64,000 nucleotides of DNA, taken from assembly GCA_963815285.1 (NCBI GenBank), contig CAWFGB010000012.1:62001-126000 (forward strand), read 5' to 3'. The translations under genes were made by a program, and so were the position numbers. The DNA comes from JACCSI01 sp963815285 (GTDB taxonomy: Bacteria > Acidobacteriota > Vicinamibacteria > Vicinamibacterales > UBA2999). Below, one piece after another: positions 1 to 7,450 of this stretch. Under the pieces are notes generated by a model. That model was not told the DNA's origin. It did no database searches and saw nothing but the letters and a program-made list of their open reading frames with translations. Each line of letters starts with the position of its first letter. Positions within the stretch are counted from its first letter, which is position 1.

Positions 1-58
1 GAGTCGTTGCGCCGGTCGTACCCTTACAACCGGCAATCAGCACGAGCACCAACGACAC
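1..58 (-). CDS. Lipoprotein, N-terminal fragment (cut by window edge)
   Basis: Reading the minus strand from a GTG at 58 gives a hydrophobic stretch ending in the lipobox LIAGC, then KGTTGATT before the window ends. This looks like a bacterial lipoprotein signal peptide cleaved before Cys11. The start lies just after the stop of the PQQ-propeller gene on the same strand, so the two may be co-transcribed. No ATG exists in this frame upstream; the GTG is chosen because it places the lipobox at a normal distance. Nothing can be said about the function of the mature protein. Confidence 0.4.
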   Translation of the reverse strand, partial: MSLVLVLIAGCKGTTGATT

Positions 59-86
59 TGCACCTGGTGCCCACGCCGCCGACGCT

Positions 87-1277
87 TTACTTTTTCGGGT
101 GCATCCGCTGAAGCGCGATATATCCATGTCCAGACCCACTGACAATGACTCGGTCGCCGGAAAATGCCGGAGGCCAGATGAATCCTGTCGACCACTCGCC
201 GGTTCGCCAGAGTTCCAGCCCGGTGCCGGCGTCCAGGGCCACCACCATTCCGCTCAAGTACGGGAGGTACGCCACGCCTTCGGCCGAGGCGAACCGAAAG
301 GCCGTTGACGAAATCGAGACATCATGAAAGCGCCACTTCTCTTCTCTTGTGCGCAAGTCGTAGCCAATCACGATCCCCGTGGCGGACCCGCTGACGAGTG
401 TCCCGCTGGTACTGGTCAGCGCGCGAAAATCACGATTCGGAGAGATCAACGACGGTCCCGTCGGTTTCACACGCGGAATGGACCACCTGAGCTCCCCGGA
501 TTTCACATCGAATGCATGGATGACCCCATCCCCGCTGGCAGCGATCACGACATCGTTGTCGAAGATTGGTCCTCCGCCCAAGTGCGTTGAAAGCGTCGGT
601 TCGTCAGGCGGCGGAAAGTACCGCTTCCACAGCAGCCGCCCCGTATCGGCGGCCATCATAACGACGCCTCCGACTCCGGGCAGGGAAAACTCACTGAAGC
701 CCGCCGCGACAACGGTCTCCCGGATCACTGGGGAAAACACTGTCGTCTGGCCTTGGGAGGAGATGACGGCGGACCAATGAAGCCTGCCGCTTTCGAGCTC
801 CACTGAGTACACGCGTCCTGCAGGAGATCCGGCGAGCACGTGCGTGTCGGTGACAGCGCCCATGTAGATGCCGGGACCGTAGCCTTCGCTCGGAATGAAG
901 CGCCAGCGTGGCGACCCGGTCTGACGGTCGAATGCGACGAGATTGTAGTCGCCGACGACGACCACTGAGCCAGCGGCAAGGGCGGCTTCACCCCAATGCA
1001 GGTCGCCCCATTCGCCTGTCCATGTTTTCCAGCGAACCTGTCCGCTATCAACGTCCACTGCGATGACTTCGTGCTGCTTCGAGACGAAATATGCGGTCGA
1101 TTGGTCGGCTCCCGCCCCACTGCGTGCCTGACCAGGGATGTGCCACAGCACCGTCGGAGACCGCGACGGAGACGATAGCGGTGGTGACTTTGGCCCCCAC
1201 TGCGACGCCTCCATAGCGGCGACAGCGATAAGTGCTGTCGCCGCGATGACGGTCATGAACAGAGGAGTGCGGCCCAT
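87..1277 (-). CDS. PQQ-type beta-propeller protein (secreted)
   Basis: This 396-residue protein starts with a hydrophobic signal segment (MGRTPLFMTVIAATALIAVA) and then carries repeated blades of the PQQ/BamB kind, seen as recurring motifs such as VIAVDVDSGQVRWK, LVAFDRQTGSPRWRF, VYSVELESGRLHWSA and VVALDAGTGLELWR. Such propellers either bind PQQ in alcohol dehydrogenases or act as scaffolds, as BamB does. No dehydrogenase catalytic features were recognised, so a structural or sensing role is more likely. The start at 1277 has GAGG five bases upstream and gives the signal peptide directly; a longer reading to 1307 adds ten residues without improving it. It follows the lipase/lectin reading frame by seven bases. 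Confidence 0.75.
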   Translation of the reverse strand: MGRTPLFMTVIAATALIAVAAMEASQWGPKSPPLSSPSRSPTVLWHIPGQARSGAGADQSTAYFVSKQHEVIAVDVDSGQVRWKTWTGEWGDLHWGEAALAAGSVVVVGDYNLVAFDRQTGSPRWRFIPSEGYGPGIYMGAVTDTHVLAGSPAGRVYSVELESGRLHWSAVISSQGQTTVFSPVIRETVVAAGFSEFSLPGVGGVVMMAADTGRLLWKRYFPPPDEPTLSTHLGGGPIFDNDVVIAASGDGVIHAFDVKSGELRWSIPRVKPTGPSLISPNRDFRALTSTSGTLVSGSATGIVIGYDLRTREEKWRFHDVSISSTAFRFASAEGVAYLPYLSGMVVALDAGTGLELWRTGEWSTGFIWPPAFSGDRVIVSGSGHGYIALQRMHPKK

Positions 1278-1284
1278 GAACGCC

Positions 1285-1539
1285 TCAGAAGCGGGACCAA
1301 ATCGCAAACCCGTAATAGTCGTAAATCACGAGATTACCGTCGCTCTGTACGGCGAGGCGTGCCCCTGGATAGCCCACCGTTCCGGTCCACCAGATGGCGC
1401 CGCCCCCGCTGCTGTAGATGACGAGATTGCCGTCATTCTGCATCTCGACGACACCAGGACTGAACGTATTGGTGGCCCAGAGCGGCTGCCCATCGCTCAT
1501 CCTGTACAGCACCAGATTGCCATCGCCTTGGTACGACAA
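1285..1539 (-). pseudogene. Bulb-type (B-)lectin domain, displaced by +1 frameshift from the lipase
   Basis: This frame has no start codon of its own near the domain and encodes a B-lectin: three QxDGNLVxY-type repeats (YQGDGNLVLY, MQNDGNLVIY, VQSDGNLVIYD). The sequence just upstream in the lipase frame, LQPGEQLSPGQSRTSPNGQYR, is the normal beginning of the same lectin fold. The two halves join if one base near 1540 is removed. It is therefore the C-terminal domain of the lipase gene at 1433-2722 and not a separate gene. Such lectins bind mannose-type sugars, so it would anchor the enzyme to glycans. Confidence 0.75.
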
Positions 1540-2722
1540 CTCGGTACTGTCCGTTGGGTGAGGTGCGACTTTGTCCTGGCGACAGCTGCTCTCCGGGCTG
1601 CAGCATGTCCGGCGAACCTGGATCCGGAGTCGGCGGCGGCGGTGGCGGGGCACTGCCCCGGGTCACGACGCCCATGTGAGCCGTGAGCACGTAGCTGAGC
1701 GCGGCGTCGCTGCTGTTGGCTTCCTGCAGATGCGACGGTCCCGTCACGCCGTAGTTGGCGCCGCCGGGGTATACCTGGCTCCAGACGGGTACCACGCCAT
1801 CGTGCGGTGTGTTGCAGCTCGCATCGTTGGTCACCGCCCAGCACCACGCGGGATCGACTTGACGTAACGCGCCGGCAACCGAAAACAGTCGGTTCGCGAT
1901 CTGCATTGCCGTGGCATGCCACGAGTAGTTGGCGACGAGATAGACGCCGGCGTTCTCTAGTATGTAGATCGCGCTCCACATGCGGGGGTACCAAAGGTCG
2001 GCGCGGTACTGGTCGTATAGCCGCAGGGGGCCGAGCATCCAGTACTTGTGCAGCTCGTAGACAAGCCCAACGCGCGCGGGGATCTGCGAGGCCTCCCGAC
2101 TCAGATTCCCCGAGGAATTGAGCTGCTGCAGGTATGCCGACCCCGTTGCCATCTGGCCGAGCACGGGGTATTGGGTTGCAAGGCCCAGTCCGGCAATCTT
2201 GTAGAAGTTGTCGAATCCGATGCCCTGCGCCCACTGCAGGGCGATCTCCACGTATAGGTAAATGTCCCAAAACTCGTTCGGCTGTGCACCAAACGTTGAG
2301 AATGCCAAGCCGGCAACCGCATAGAGATTCTGGTTGAACCCGAGGGCCGTGAGCACGTTGTTGACGAGAGGCGCACCGCGTTGCGGAGACCCCACGGTGA
2401 CTACCCCGCTCAGCGAATGCTGCGTACTCCATTGGCGGGAGACAATTCCGCCGTTGCTGTGCCCGACAGCGATGGTACTCGCCGGCAAGGTACCGAGTTG
2501 CGATTGGAGTCTGCCGGCCTGAGTCCCAAACGGTTCTGCCCACGGGAGGTTCGGCACATAGGGGCTGATGGCCAGCTCCGCCTGCAACCGATCGGCGGCG
2601 GGGTTCCAAGTATTGGCGTTTCCGTTCAAGCCATGCACGAACACCGCCGGGCGGTCCTGAGCCCACGCCGATCCGCCCCCAAGCAGGCAGCAGGCGACAA
2701 CTGCACAAAGGCGCTTGGCCAT
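1433..2722 (-). CDS. Secreted alpha/beta-hydrolase (lipase/esterase class), C-terminus frameshifted
   Basis: A signal peptide (MAKRLCAVVACCLLGGGSAWA) precedes an alpha/beta-hydrolase domain with the oxyanion motif VFVHGLNGN and the nucleophile elbow VGHSNGG, Ser89. Architecture resembles PGAP1/lipase-class enzymes acting on lipid or ester substrates outside the cell. A proline-rich linker (APPPPPPTPDP) leads to the first strand of a bulb lectin, after which the frame goes wrong near 1540 and runs through 30-odd meaningless residues to 1433. With one base removed the protein would continue to 1285 as lipase-linker-lectin. It starts two bases after the stop of the upstream secreted-protein gene, so both are likely one operon. 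Confidence 0.8.
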   Translation of the reverse strand: MAKRLCAVVACCLLGGGSAWAQDRPAVFVHGLNGNANTWNPAADRLQAELAISPYVPNLPWAEPFGTQAGRLQSQLGTLPASTIAVGHSNGGIVSRQWSTQHSLSGVVTVGSPQRGAPLVNNVLTALGFNQNLYAVAGLAFSTFGAQPNEFWDIYLYVEIALQWAQGIGFDNFYKIAGLGLATQYPVLGQMATGSAYLQQLNSSGNLSREASQIPARVGLVYELHKYWMLGPLRLYDQYRADLWYPRMWSAIYILENAGVYLVANYSWHATAMQIANRLFSVAGALRQVDPAWCWAVTNDASCNTPHDGVVPVWSQVYPGGANYGVTGPSHLQEANSSDAALSYVLTAHMGVVTRGSAPPPPPPTPDPGSPDMLQPGEQLSPGQSRTSPNGQYRVVVPRRWQSGAVQDERWAAALGHQYVQSWCRRDAE

Positions 2723-2724
2723 GG

Positions 2725-3489
2725 CTATTTCCCTCCTGTGGACAGGTCGGTGAACTGCACGGTTGTACGGGTGCGATGTGTCGCATCGCCAGGCATGACG
2801 TGGTCAGCACGCATGCTCCGACGAATCCACGCCCCGTCAGCACGCCGTTCGTAGTCGAACACGATGTGGCTCTCGAGGATCCCGTCGCGGACGGTGTTGA
2901 TCTCGCGGAGCAATGCGGAGTGGGAATCGGCCAGCACCTCCTCCACGGTCTCTTCGCGACGCGTGAGAAAGCGTTCCAGCCCACGGACCCGACCGACTGG
3001 CTTGCCGTACTTCTCCAGCAGCTCGCGCGAGCGCTTGGGCTGCTCGCTGTCCCTGGCAATCAGGCCATCCAGCCACTGTCCAGGGCCCAAGGCGCCTTGA
3101 AGACCGCCAGTGGAGTCGGTGGAAAGCAGCGGATTGAGCTCGCCAGCGGAGTTATACACGCGGGTTGTCCCCGAGGCCTCGTCGAGCTCCACGCGCGCAC
3201 CGTCGAGCGGGTGAGACGATGACCGGGTGGGTTCACCGGCGTGCTTGCGGTACGTCACCACGGTTTGCCATCCGGCAGAGTGGCGCGTCCGTGCTACCCG
3301 GAACACGGTGGGAACGGACACCGGCAGGACCGGGTTTCCGTCCTTATCCAGAACCTCGCTTGTAACGGAAACCTGCACGCTCATCTCCATACTTGTGCCG
3401 CTGTCTACGCTTTGCGCCGCGGCCACGGACCCGGCCGCGGCGAACAGACCGCATGCACACACCAGACGCACGCCTTGAATAACAGCCAT
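2725..3489 (-). CDS. Secreted protein of unknown function
   Basis: The 254-residue product has a clear signal peptide (hydrophobic core LVCACGLFAAAGSVAAAQ) and no family I recognise. The mature part contains a beta-rich first half (MSVQVSVTSEVLDKDGNPV) and a charged second half with helical character (LEKYGKPVGRVRGLERFLTRREETVEEVLA). AGGAG sits six bases before the ATG at 3489. The gene ends two bases before the lipase ATG, which suggests translational coupling and a joint role, perhaps as a chaperone or accessory factor for the lipase; that role is a guess from position only. Confidence 0.65.
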   Translation of the reverse strand: MAVIQGVRLVCACGLFAAAGSVAAAQSVDSGTSMEMSVQVSVTSEVLDKDGNPVLPVSVPTVFRVARTRHSAGWQTVVTYRKHAGEPTRSSSHPLDGARVELDEASGTTRVYNSAGELNPLLSTDSTGGLQGALGPGQWLDGLIARDSEQPKRSRELLEKYGKPVGRVRGLERFLTRREETVEEVLADSHSALLREINTVRDGILESHIVFDYERRADGAWIRRSMRADHVMPGDATHRTRTTVQFTDLSTGGK

Positions 3490-3626
3490 CGGTCACTCCT
3501 CGCTCTGACCGTGCGTTCGCACAGCCAGCACAGGAGCGGCGCGTGACCTCAGGACCTCTGCCCTACCTCGCCGCGTTATTCAGCCGGAGGTACCCGGCCC
3601 GTGTGGGCGTGTCCGCGCCCTTCGCG

Positions 3627-5069
3627 TCAGCCAAAACCAGCCTCTGAGGGTGCGGTGACGACTTCGGGGGCCGTGCGCGCGGACTGATGCGGCAGCAGGG
3701 GCGCCGGGCGCTCCTTCGGCCGGAACTTCAGATAAGCATTGAGCGTGTGATACGAGATGCCCAGGACGCCGCACGCGTGCCGCTTGTTGCGTTCGCACCG
3801 CTCCAGAATCAACCGTGCATACCGGCTTCCCCACGCCCTCATCGTCTCGTTGGCGTGGACGGAGGGCATCAGCACCTCGCCATAGGCACCGCGGAGCGCG
3901 ATCGGAAGATCGTCGAGAGACACCTGGCTCCCGTCGCAAGTGGCGATGGCGCCTTCAATCATCCGTTCGAGCTCGCGCACGTTGCCGGGCCAGTCGTAGG
4001 CCAGCAGGGCGTCGGAGGCCGCCGGGCTGATGATCAGCCGGCGGCGGCCGGCATGCCGCGAGAGAAAGTACTGAGCGAGCTCGAGAATGTCCTCTTTCCG
4101 GCTACGCAGTGGTGGCACCCGCACGTCGACGCCGCTCAAGCGGTAGTAGAGATCGGAGCGGAACAAGCCCTTCTCGCAGAGCGATGCCAGCGGCCGGTTG
4201 GTGGCGACGACAATGCGCGTGTCTACGCGGCGGCTGCCAACGCCGCCAACTCGCTCGACCGTGAGATCCTGGATAGCACGCAGCAGCTTGGCCTGCGCGG
4301 CCATCGACAGTTCCGCGACTTCGTCCAGAAACAGTGTGCCGCCGTCCGCGTGTTCGAACTTGCCACGACGTCCTCGCACGCCAGTCGCCGTGCGCTCTTC
4401 GATGCCGAAGAGTTCCGCTTCGAGCAGGGTTTCCACCAGGGCCGCACAATTGATGGCGACGAAGGGACCCTGCCGGCGCCGGCTCAGTTCGTGTACTTGC
4501 CGGGCCACGAGTTCCTTGCCGGTGCCGCTTTCCCCCTCGATGAGGACCGTGAAATCTGTCGTGGCGACGCGTTCCACACGGTCGCGTAGGACCTCCATCG
4601 CCATGCTGGAGCCGATGAGCGGGGCGGCGCCATCGCCCGACCGCGACCCCGCGCCCTCCTGCATCCGCGCGAGCCGCTCGACCTCAATCATCATCGTCGC
4701 CAGACTTGCCGCAGCCTGGAGCATCTGGCAGCTCCAGTCGTCGGCGCCCTGTGCCTCAAACGAAGCTTCGAGCACCATACGTTTGCCGTTGTCGCTGGCC
4801 GGCACCGGGAACGCGATGTAGTCGCGCGTGCGAACCGGCTGACCGACGCGCAATGACGGCGTTCCAGGCAGCTCGTTGAAGCGCACGCTCTTGGCTGCCA
4901 ACAGGCGCCGGAGCCGGGCGACCAGCATTGGCCGCACGTCGCTTGGACTCGGCTGCGTCACCAAATCGGTTGCGACCTCTCTGACCAGGTCGTGCAGTCC
5001 AAGACGACGTTCGGCCTTGCGTTTGGGAGCGAACGACGAGGCTGACGACACGACTCCGGGTGATTCCAT
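3627..5069 (-). CDS. Sigma-54-type AAA+ regulator with degenerate GAFTGA loop
   Basis: The protein (480 residues from ATG 5069, preceded by GGAGGAGG) has an N-terminal GAF-like region, an AAA+ domain and a Fis-like helix-turn-helix. Walker A is GESGTGKE and Walker B is GGTLFLDE; the R-finger region DLYYRL and the WPGNVREL sensor are intact. Where sigma-54 activators carry ELFGHEKGAFTGA, this one reads ELFGIEERTATGVRG, so the loop that contacts sigma-54 is not conserved. It may regulate without sigma-54 or use a modified contact. The C-terminal HTH (HACGVLGISYHTLNAYLKF) should bind DNA. There is no receiver domain. Its targets are not visible; the lipase operon lies directly downstream. Confidence 0.85.
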   Translation of the reverse strand: MESPGVVSSASSFAPKRKAERRLGLHDLVREVATDLVTQPSPSDVRPMLVARLRRLLAAKSVRFNELPGTPSLRVGQPVRTRDYIAFPVPASDNGKRMVLEASFEAQGADDWSCQMLQAAASLATMMIEVERLARMQEGAGSRSGDGAAPLIGSSMAMEVLRDRVERVATTDFTVLIEGESGTGKELVARQVHELSRRRQGPFVAINCAALVETLLEAELFGIEERTATGVRGRRGKFEHADGGTLFLDEVAELSMAAQAKLLRAIQDLTVERVGGVGSRRVDTRIVVATNRPLASLCEKGLFRSDLYYRLSGVDVRVPPLRSRKEDILELAQYFLSRHAGRRRLIISPAASDALLAYDWPGNVRELERMIEGAIATCDGSQVSLDDLPIALRGAYGEVLMPSVHANETMRAWGSRYARLILERCERNKRHACGVLGISYHTLNAYLKFRPKERPAPLLPHQSARTAPEVVTAPSEAGFG

Positions 5070-5133
5070 TGCAAGCCTCCTCCAGTGCGGTGATGTAGCC
5101 GTCAACAAACTTGGTGCCAATCGGCGGCTGGCC

Positions 5134-5553
5134 TCAACGTGTCGAATTGGTCTGCGTTTTGAAGATGTTCCGGGGGTGCCGCACGCATAGCCGAGTAACC
5201 GATTCCCGAGCGTCTAAGCCCGCGGCTGAGGCCGGGAACGGGCTACCCATGGCAGTGTTCCTATTCGTCAGTTCGAGGGACTTCTCAAAGACGATCGCGC
5301 CCTCATAGCGGAGCGGTTCGAGTCTTGACACACGACAGCGCTCGACACGGCCACGCACCGAACACTTCGACCTGCCAAACAGGTGAAGCTCGGCACGAGC
5401 GCCAGGTGACAACCGCGTGGGGGACTCCACAAGCGCGCCACCGGGACTCAGGTTGACCAGTACCGACCTCCTGTCCCGGCCGTAGCAGCGCGAGCGGCCG
5501 CCAGCGCGTCTCCTCGGGCGTGACCCTCTGGCCGAGGCGTCGGTCTGGAACAA
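5134..5553 (-). CDS. PilZ-domain protein
   Basis: A 139-residue protein with the PilZ fold signature NLSPGGALVE, matching (D/N)xSxxG, followed by strands typical of the domain (ARAELHLF, RVERCRV, YEGAIVFE). PilZ domains bind cyclic di-GMP and often control pili or motility. The arginine-rich stretch before the motif could supply the RxxxR part, but its register is unclear, so binding is not certain. The start is a TTG at 5553 with AGGAG a few bases upstream, immediately after the TAG of the pseudopilin gene, so it is translationally coupled to it. The C-terminal 40 residues look unstructured. Confidence 0.7.
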   Translation of the reverse strand: MFQTDASARGSRPRRRAGGRSRCYGRDRRSVLVNLSPGGALVESPTRLSPGARAELHLFGRSKCSVRGRVERCRVSRLEPLRYEGAIVFEKSLELTNRNTAMGSPFPASAAGLDARESVTRLCVRHPRNIFKTQTNSTR

Positions 5554-6144
5554 CTACTCCTGTCGCCACGCCGCACTCGCGCGATCGAACCAGAGGACGC
5601 GAATGCGCCCGGTCGAGCCCAGTAGCCTGACGCACATCTGCGAGCCGTCACTCCCGGCGACATAGAGAGTGCCACTGGTCGAACTCCCCAACGGGCTGAA
5701 GGACACGAGGTTGGTGTTGCCAATACGTATGGGATCGGAATCTGCGGCGAGCATTCCAGCGCCCTCGGGCAGAGGCAGAGGTATCGCCACGCGGAGGGCG
5801 ACGGTCGAAAAGAAATGGCCCAGGTGTGAAATCGTTTCGAGCGGCTGATCGATGTTTCCATCGATGTCCGCCTGCAGGACCCCATCGCCGTCGCCGTCGA
5901 CGTAGGCGCCATAGCGCCCGAGATCGTCGGGATCAAAGCGCATCGCCACCACGCGGTTGCGACGCACGGCCTCGACACGCAACAACTGGAGCTTATTGGC
6001 CAGGTGGCGTGCGGCCAGACGCGTCGCATCACGATCGCGTGACGCCTGGACGCTTGGAATTGCAATGGCGGCCAGGACGGCGATCAGCGCACAGGCAAAG
6101 ATCAGATCGATCAAGGCGGCGCCACCAGAACCACAGGGTTGCAT
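5554..6144 (-). CDS. GspH/FimT-type pseudopilin
   Basis: From ATG 6144 the 196-residue product begins MQPCGSGGAALIDLIFACALIAVLAAIAIP, a type IV pilin-like leader followed by a long hydrophobic helix. Cleavage would fall after Gly8. The residue after the cut is Ala where Phe or Met is usual, and position +5 is Asp where Glu is usual, so it is a divergent minor pseudopilin. The rest has the GspH pattern (LANKLQLLRVEAVRRNRVVAMRFD) with a beta-rich C-terminal half. It probably helps initiate a pilus or DNA-uptake fibre. A longer reading to 6207 would start inside a tandem-repeat tract and was not used. The PilZ gene follows directly. Confidence 0.8.
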   Translation of the reverse strand: MQPCGSGGAALIDLIFACALIAVLAAIAIPSVQASRDRDATRLAARHLANKLQLLRVEAVRRNRVVAMRFDPDDLGRYGAYVDGDGDGVLQADIDGNIDQPLETISHLGHFFSTVALRVAIPLPLPEGAGMLAADSDPIRIGNTNLVSFSPLGSSTSGTLYVAGSDGSQMCVRLLGSTGRIRVLWFDRASAAWRQE

Positions 6145-6420
6145 CACGGATCCATCACGGGTTTCCATCACGAGGTTCCAACACAGGGTTAAATTTACGG
6201 AGTTCACGGGGTTCCATCACAGGGTTCCATCACGGAGTTCCATCACGGAGTTCACGGGGTTCCTTCACACGGCTATTCACGGAGTTCGACCAACCGAGGT
6301 CGATCACAGCTCAATCACGGGGGGCGATCACCGTTCGATCACGCGGTTCGATCACCGCGTTCGATCACAGTGTTCGATCACCAGTGGGCATACGGGGGTT
6401 CTGGTGGGTTCGCTCACGGG
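6145..6420 (+). repeat. Degenerate tandem repeat tract (about 14-15 bp units)
   Basis: The tract is built from imperfect copies of TTCCATCACGGRG in its left part and TTCGATCACCGYG in its right part, with a few scrambled units between. Units are contiguous, unequal in length and lack unique spacers, so this is a minisatellite-type array and not a CRISPR. It separates the ComEA-like gene from the pseudopilin gene and would form the 5' leader of the pseudopilin transcript. Confidence 0.8.
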
Positions 6421-6509
6421 GAGTGCGATCGCCAAGGTTCGAGAGTTCTGTTACCAGTTCAGAACAAGCACGGGGCCCCTTGCGTCGCGGCTCGGGAACC
6501 CCGCGCTCA

Positions 6510-6830
6510 CTACTTCTGCCCCGCCGGCTTGTCTGGCTTGGTGTTGACGACGATGAGGGGTTTGAGCTTGAGGAAGCTCTTCTCGCCGACGCCGCGGACG
6601 TTCATCAGCTCTTCAACCTTCTTGAACCCGCCGCTCTTCTGCCGGTATTCGAGGATGCGTTCGGCGGTGGCGCGGCCGATGCCCGGCAGCTCTTCGAGCT
6701 GCGCGAGCGTCGCCGTGTTCAGATCGATCGTGGACTTGGCCGGCGCGGGTGTCTTGTCCTGGGCAATGGCAAGTGAGCCAACCGACAGCGCCAGCGCTGT
6801 GACGAGCAATGCTCTGAGCGTGTTTCGCAT
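6510..6830 (-). CDS. ComEA-like helix-hairpin-helix protein
   Basis: This 106-residue protein has a signal peptide (ALLVTALALSVGSLAIAQ) and a tandem helix-hairpin-helix domain: IDLNTATLAQLEELPGIGRATAERILEYR then FKKVEELMNVRGVGEKSFLKLKP. That arrangement is the DNA-binding module of ComEA, which holds double-stranded DNA in the periplasm during natural transformation. AAGGAG lies just before the ATG. The neighbouring pseudopilin and PilZ genes fit a DNA-uptake or pilus setting, although no ComEC or pilus motor gene is in view. Many acidobacteria carry stand-alone HhH proteins of this size, so competence is a hypothesis. Confidence 0.85.
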   Translation of the reverse strand: MRNTLRALLVTALALSVGSLAIAQDKTPAPAKSTIDLNTATLAQLEELPGIGRATAERILEYRQKSGGFKKVEELMNVRGVGEKSFLKLKPLIVVNTKPDKPAGQK

Positions 6831-7450
6831 GTGATCTCCTTGGAATGGACACGATGGCCGCAGGCAGCGCGTTACCGTTGACTGAGGTCAGGAGCCACCG
6901 ATGGAAACGCTGACCTGCGGCCGCGACTGACTAGAGCAAGGCGCGGGCCTCCGTCGCACGGCGGGCGACCGCTGTTTTTATTGAGGAAACGCGTCCAGTG
7001 TTTCGTGCCAGTCTCCGGCGTCGCGCGTGACTGTCAACTACGGTTGCGCTGAGCGCTGCGCGCTGCAGGAAAGCCCCGAGAACTGGGCGAACGCGCAGGC
7101 AACTGCGGTTGCAGTCAAGACCCGTGAGTTACCAGTCGCGCGACACAGCACCGGCCTGTGCATGCATAGTTCGTGAGACGGCATCGGTGAACTGCACACG
7201 TGAACAAAAAGACACAAATTTTCTGGACAAAATCTGATATATGTTGCGGCGCTGCGCACAATCCCACAGGCGGTGGAATCGCGGCGTTCGCCTCTGTGAA
7301 CGGTGCAGTCGAGCGATTCATGATCCTGCCTGCAAAACACTTCGAGTCCGTAACGAGATCAGGCGGCAGGCTCTCCCTTGGCAACGCGAATAGCACCGCG
7401 CGTCTCTCTCGGTGCATCAACCAGCTCGTCAGAGCTGAGTGGGGTCGGCG
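6831..7450. other. Intergenic region between divergent ComEA-like and TonB-receptor genes
   Basis: About 620 bases without a convincing coding frame. It must hold the promoters of both flanking genes. Only a locally A+T-richer patch at 7200-7245 stands out; I found no well-spaced -35/-10 pair and no clear operator. Confidence 0.5.

Noticed and set aside
6145..6420. Possible CRISPR array
   Set aside because: Units are contiguous and unequal, with no unique spacers of constant length, and no cas genes are near.
7200..7245. Promoter candidate in the A+T-richer patch before the TonB receptor
   Set aside because: The best hexamers (TGGACA and TATATG) are only about ten bases apart, too close for a sigma-70 promoter.
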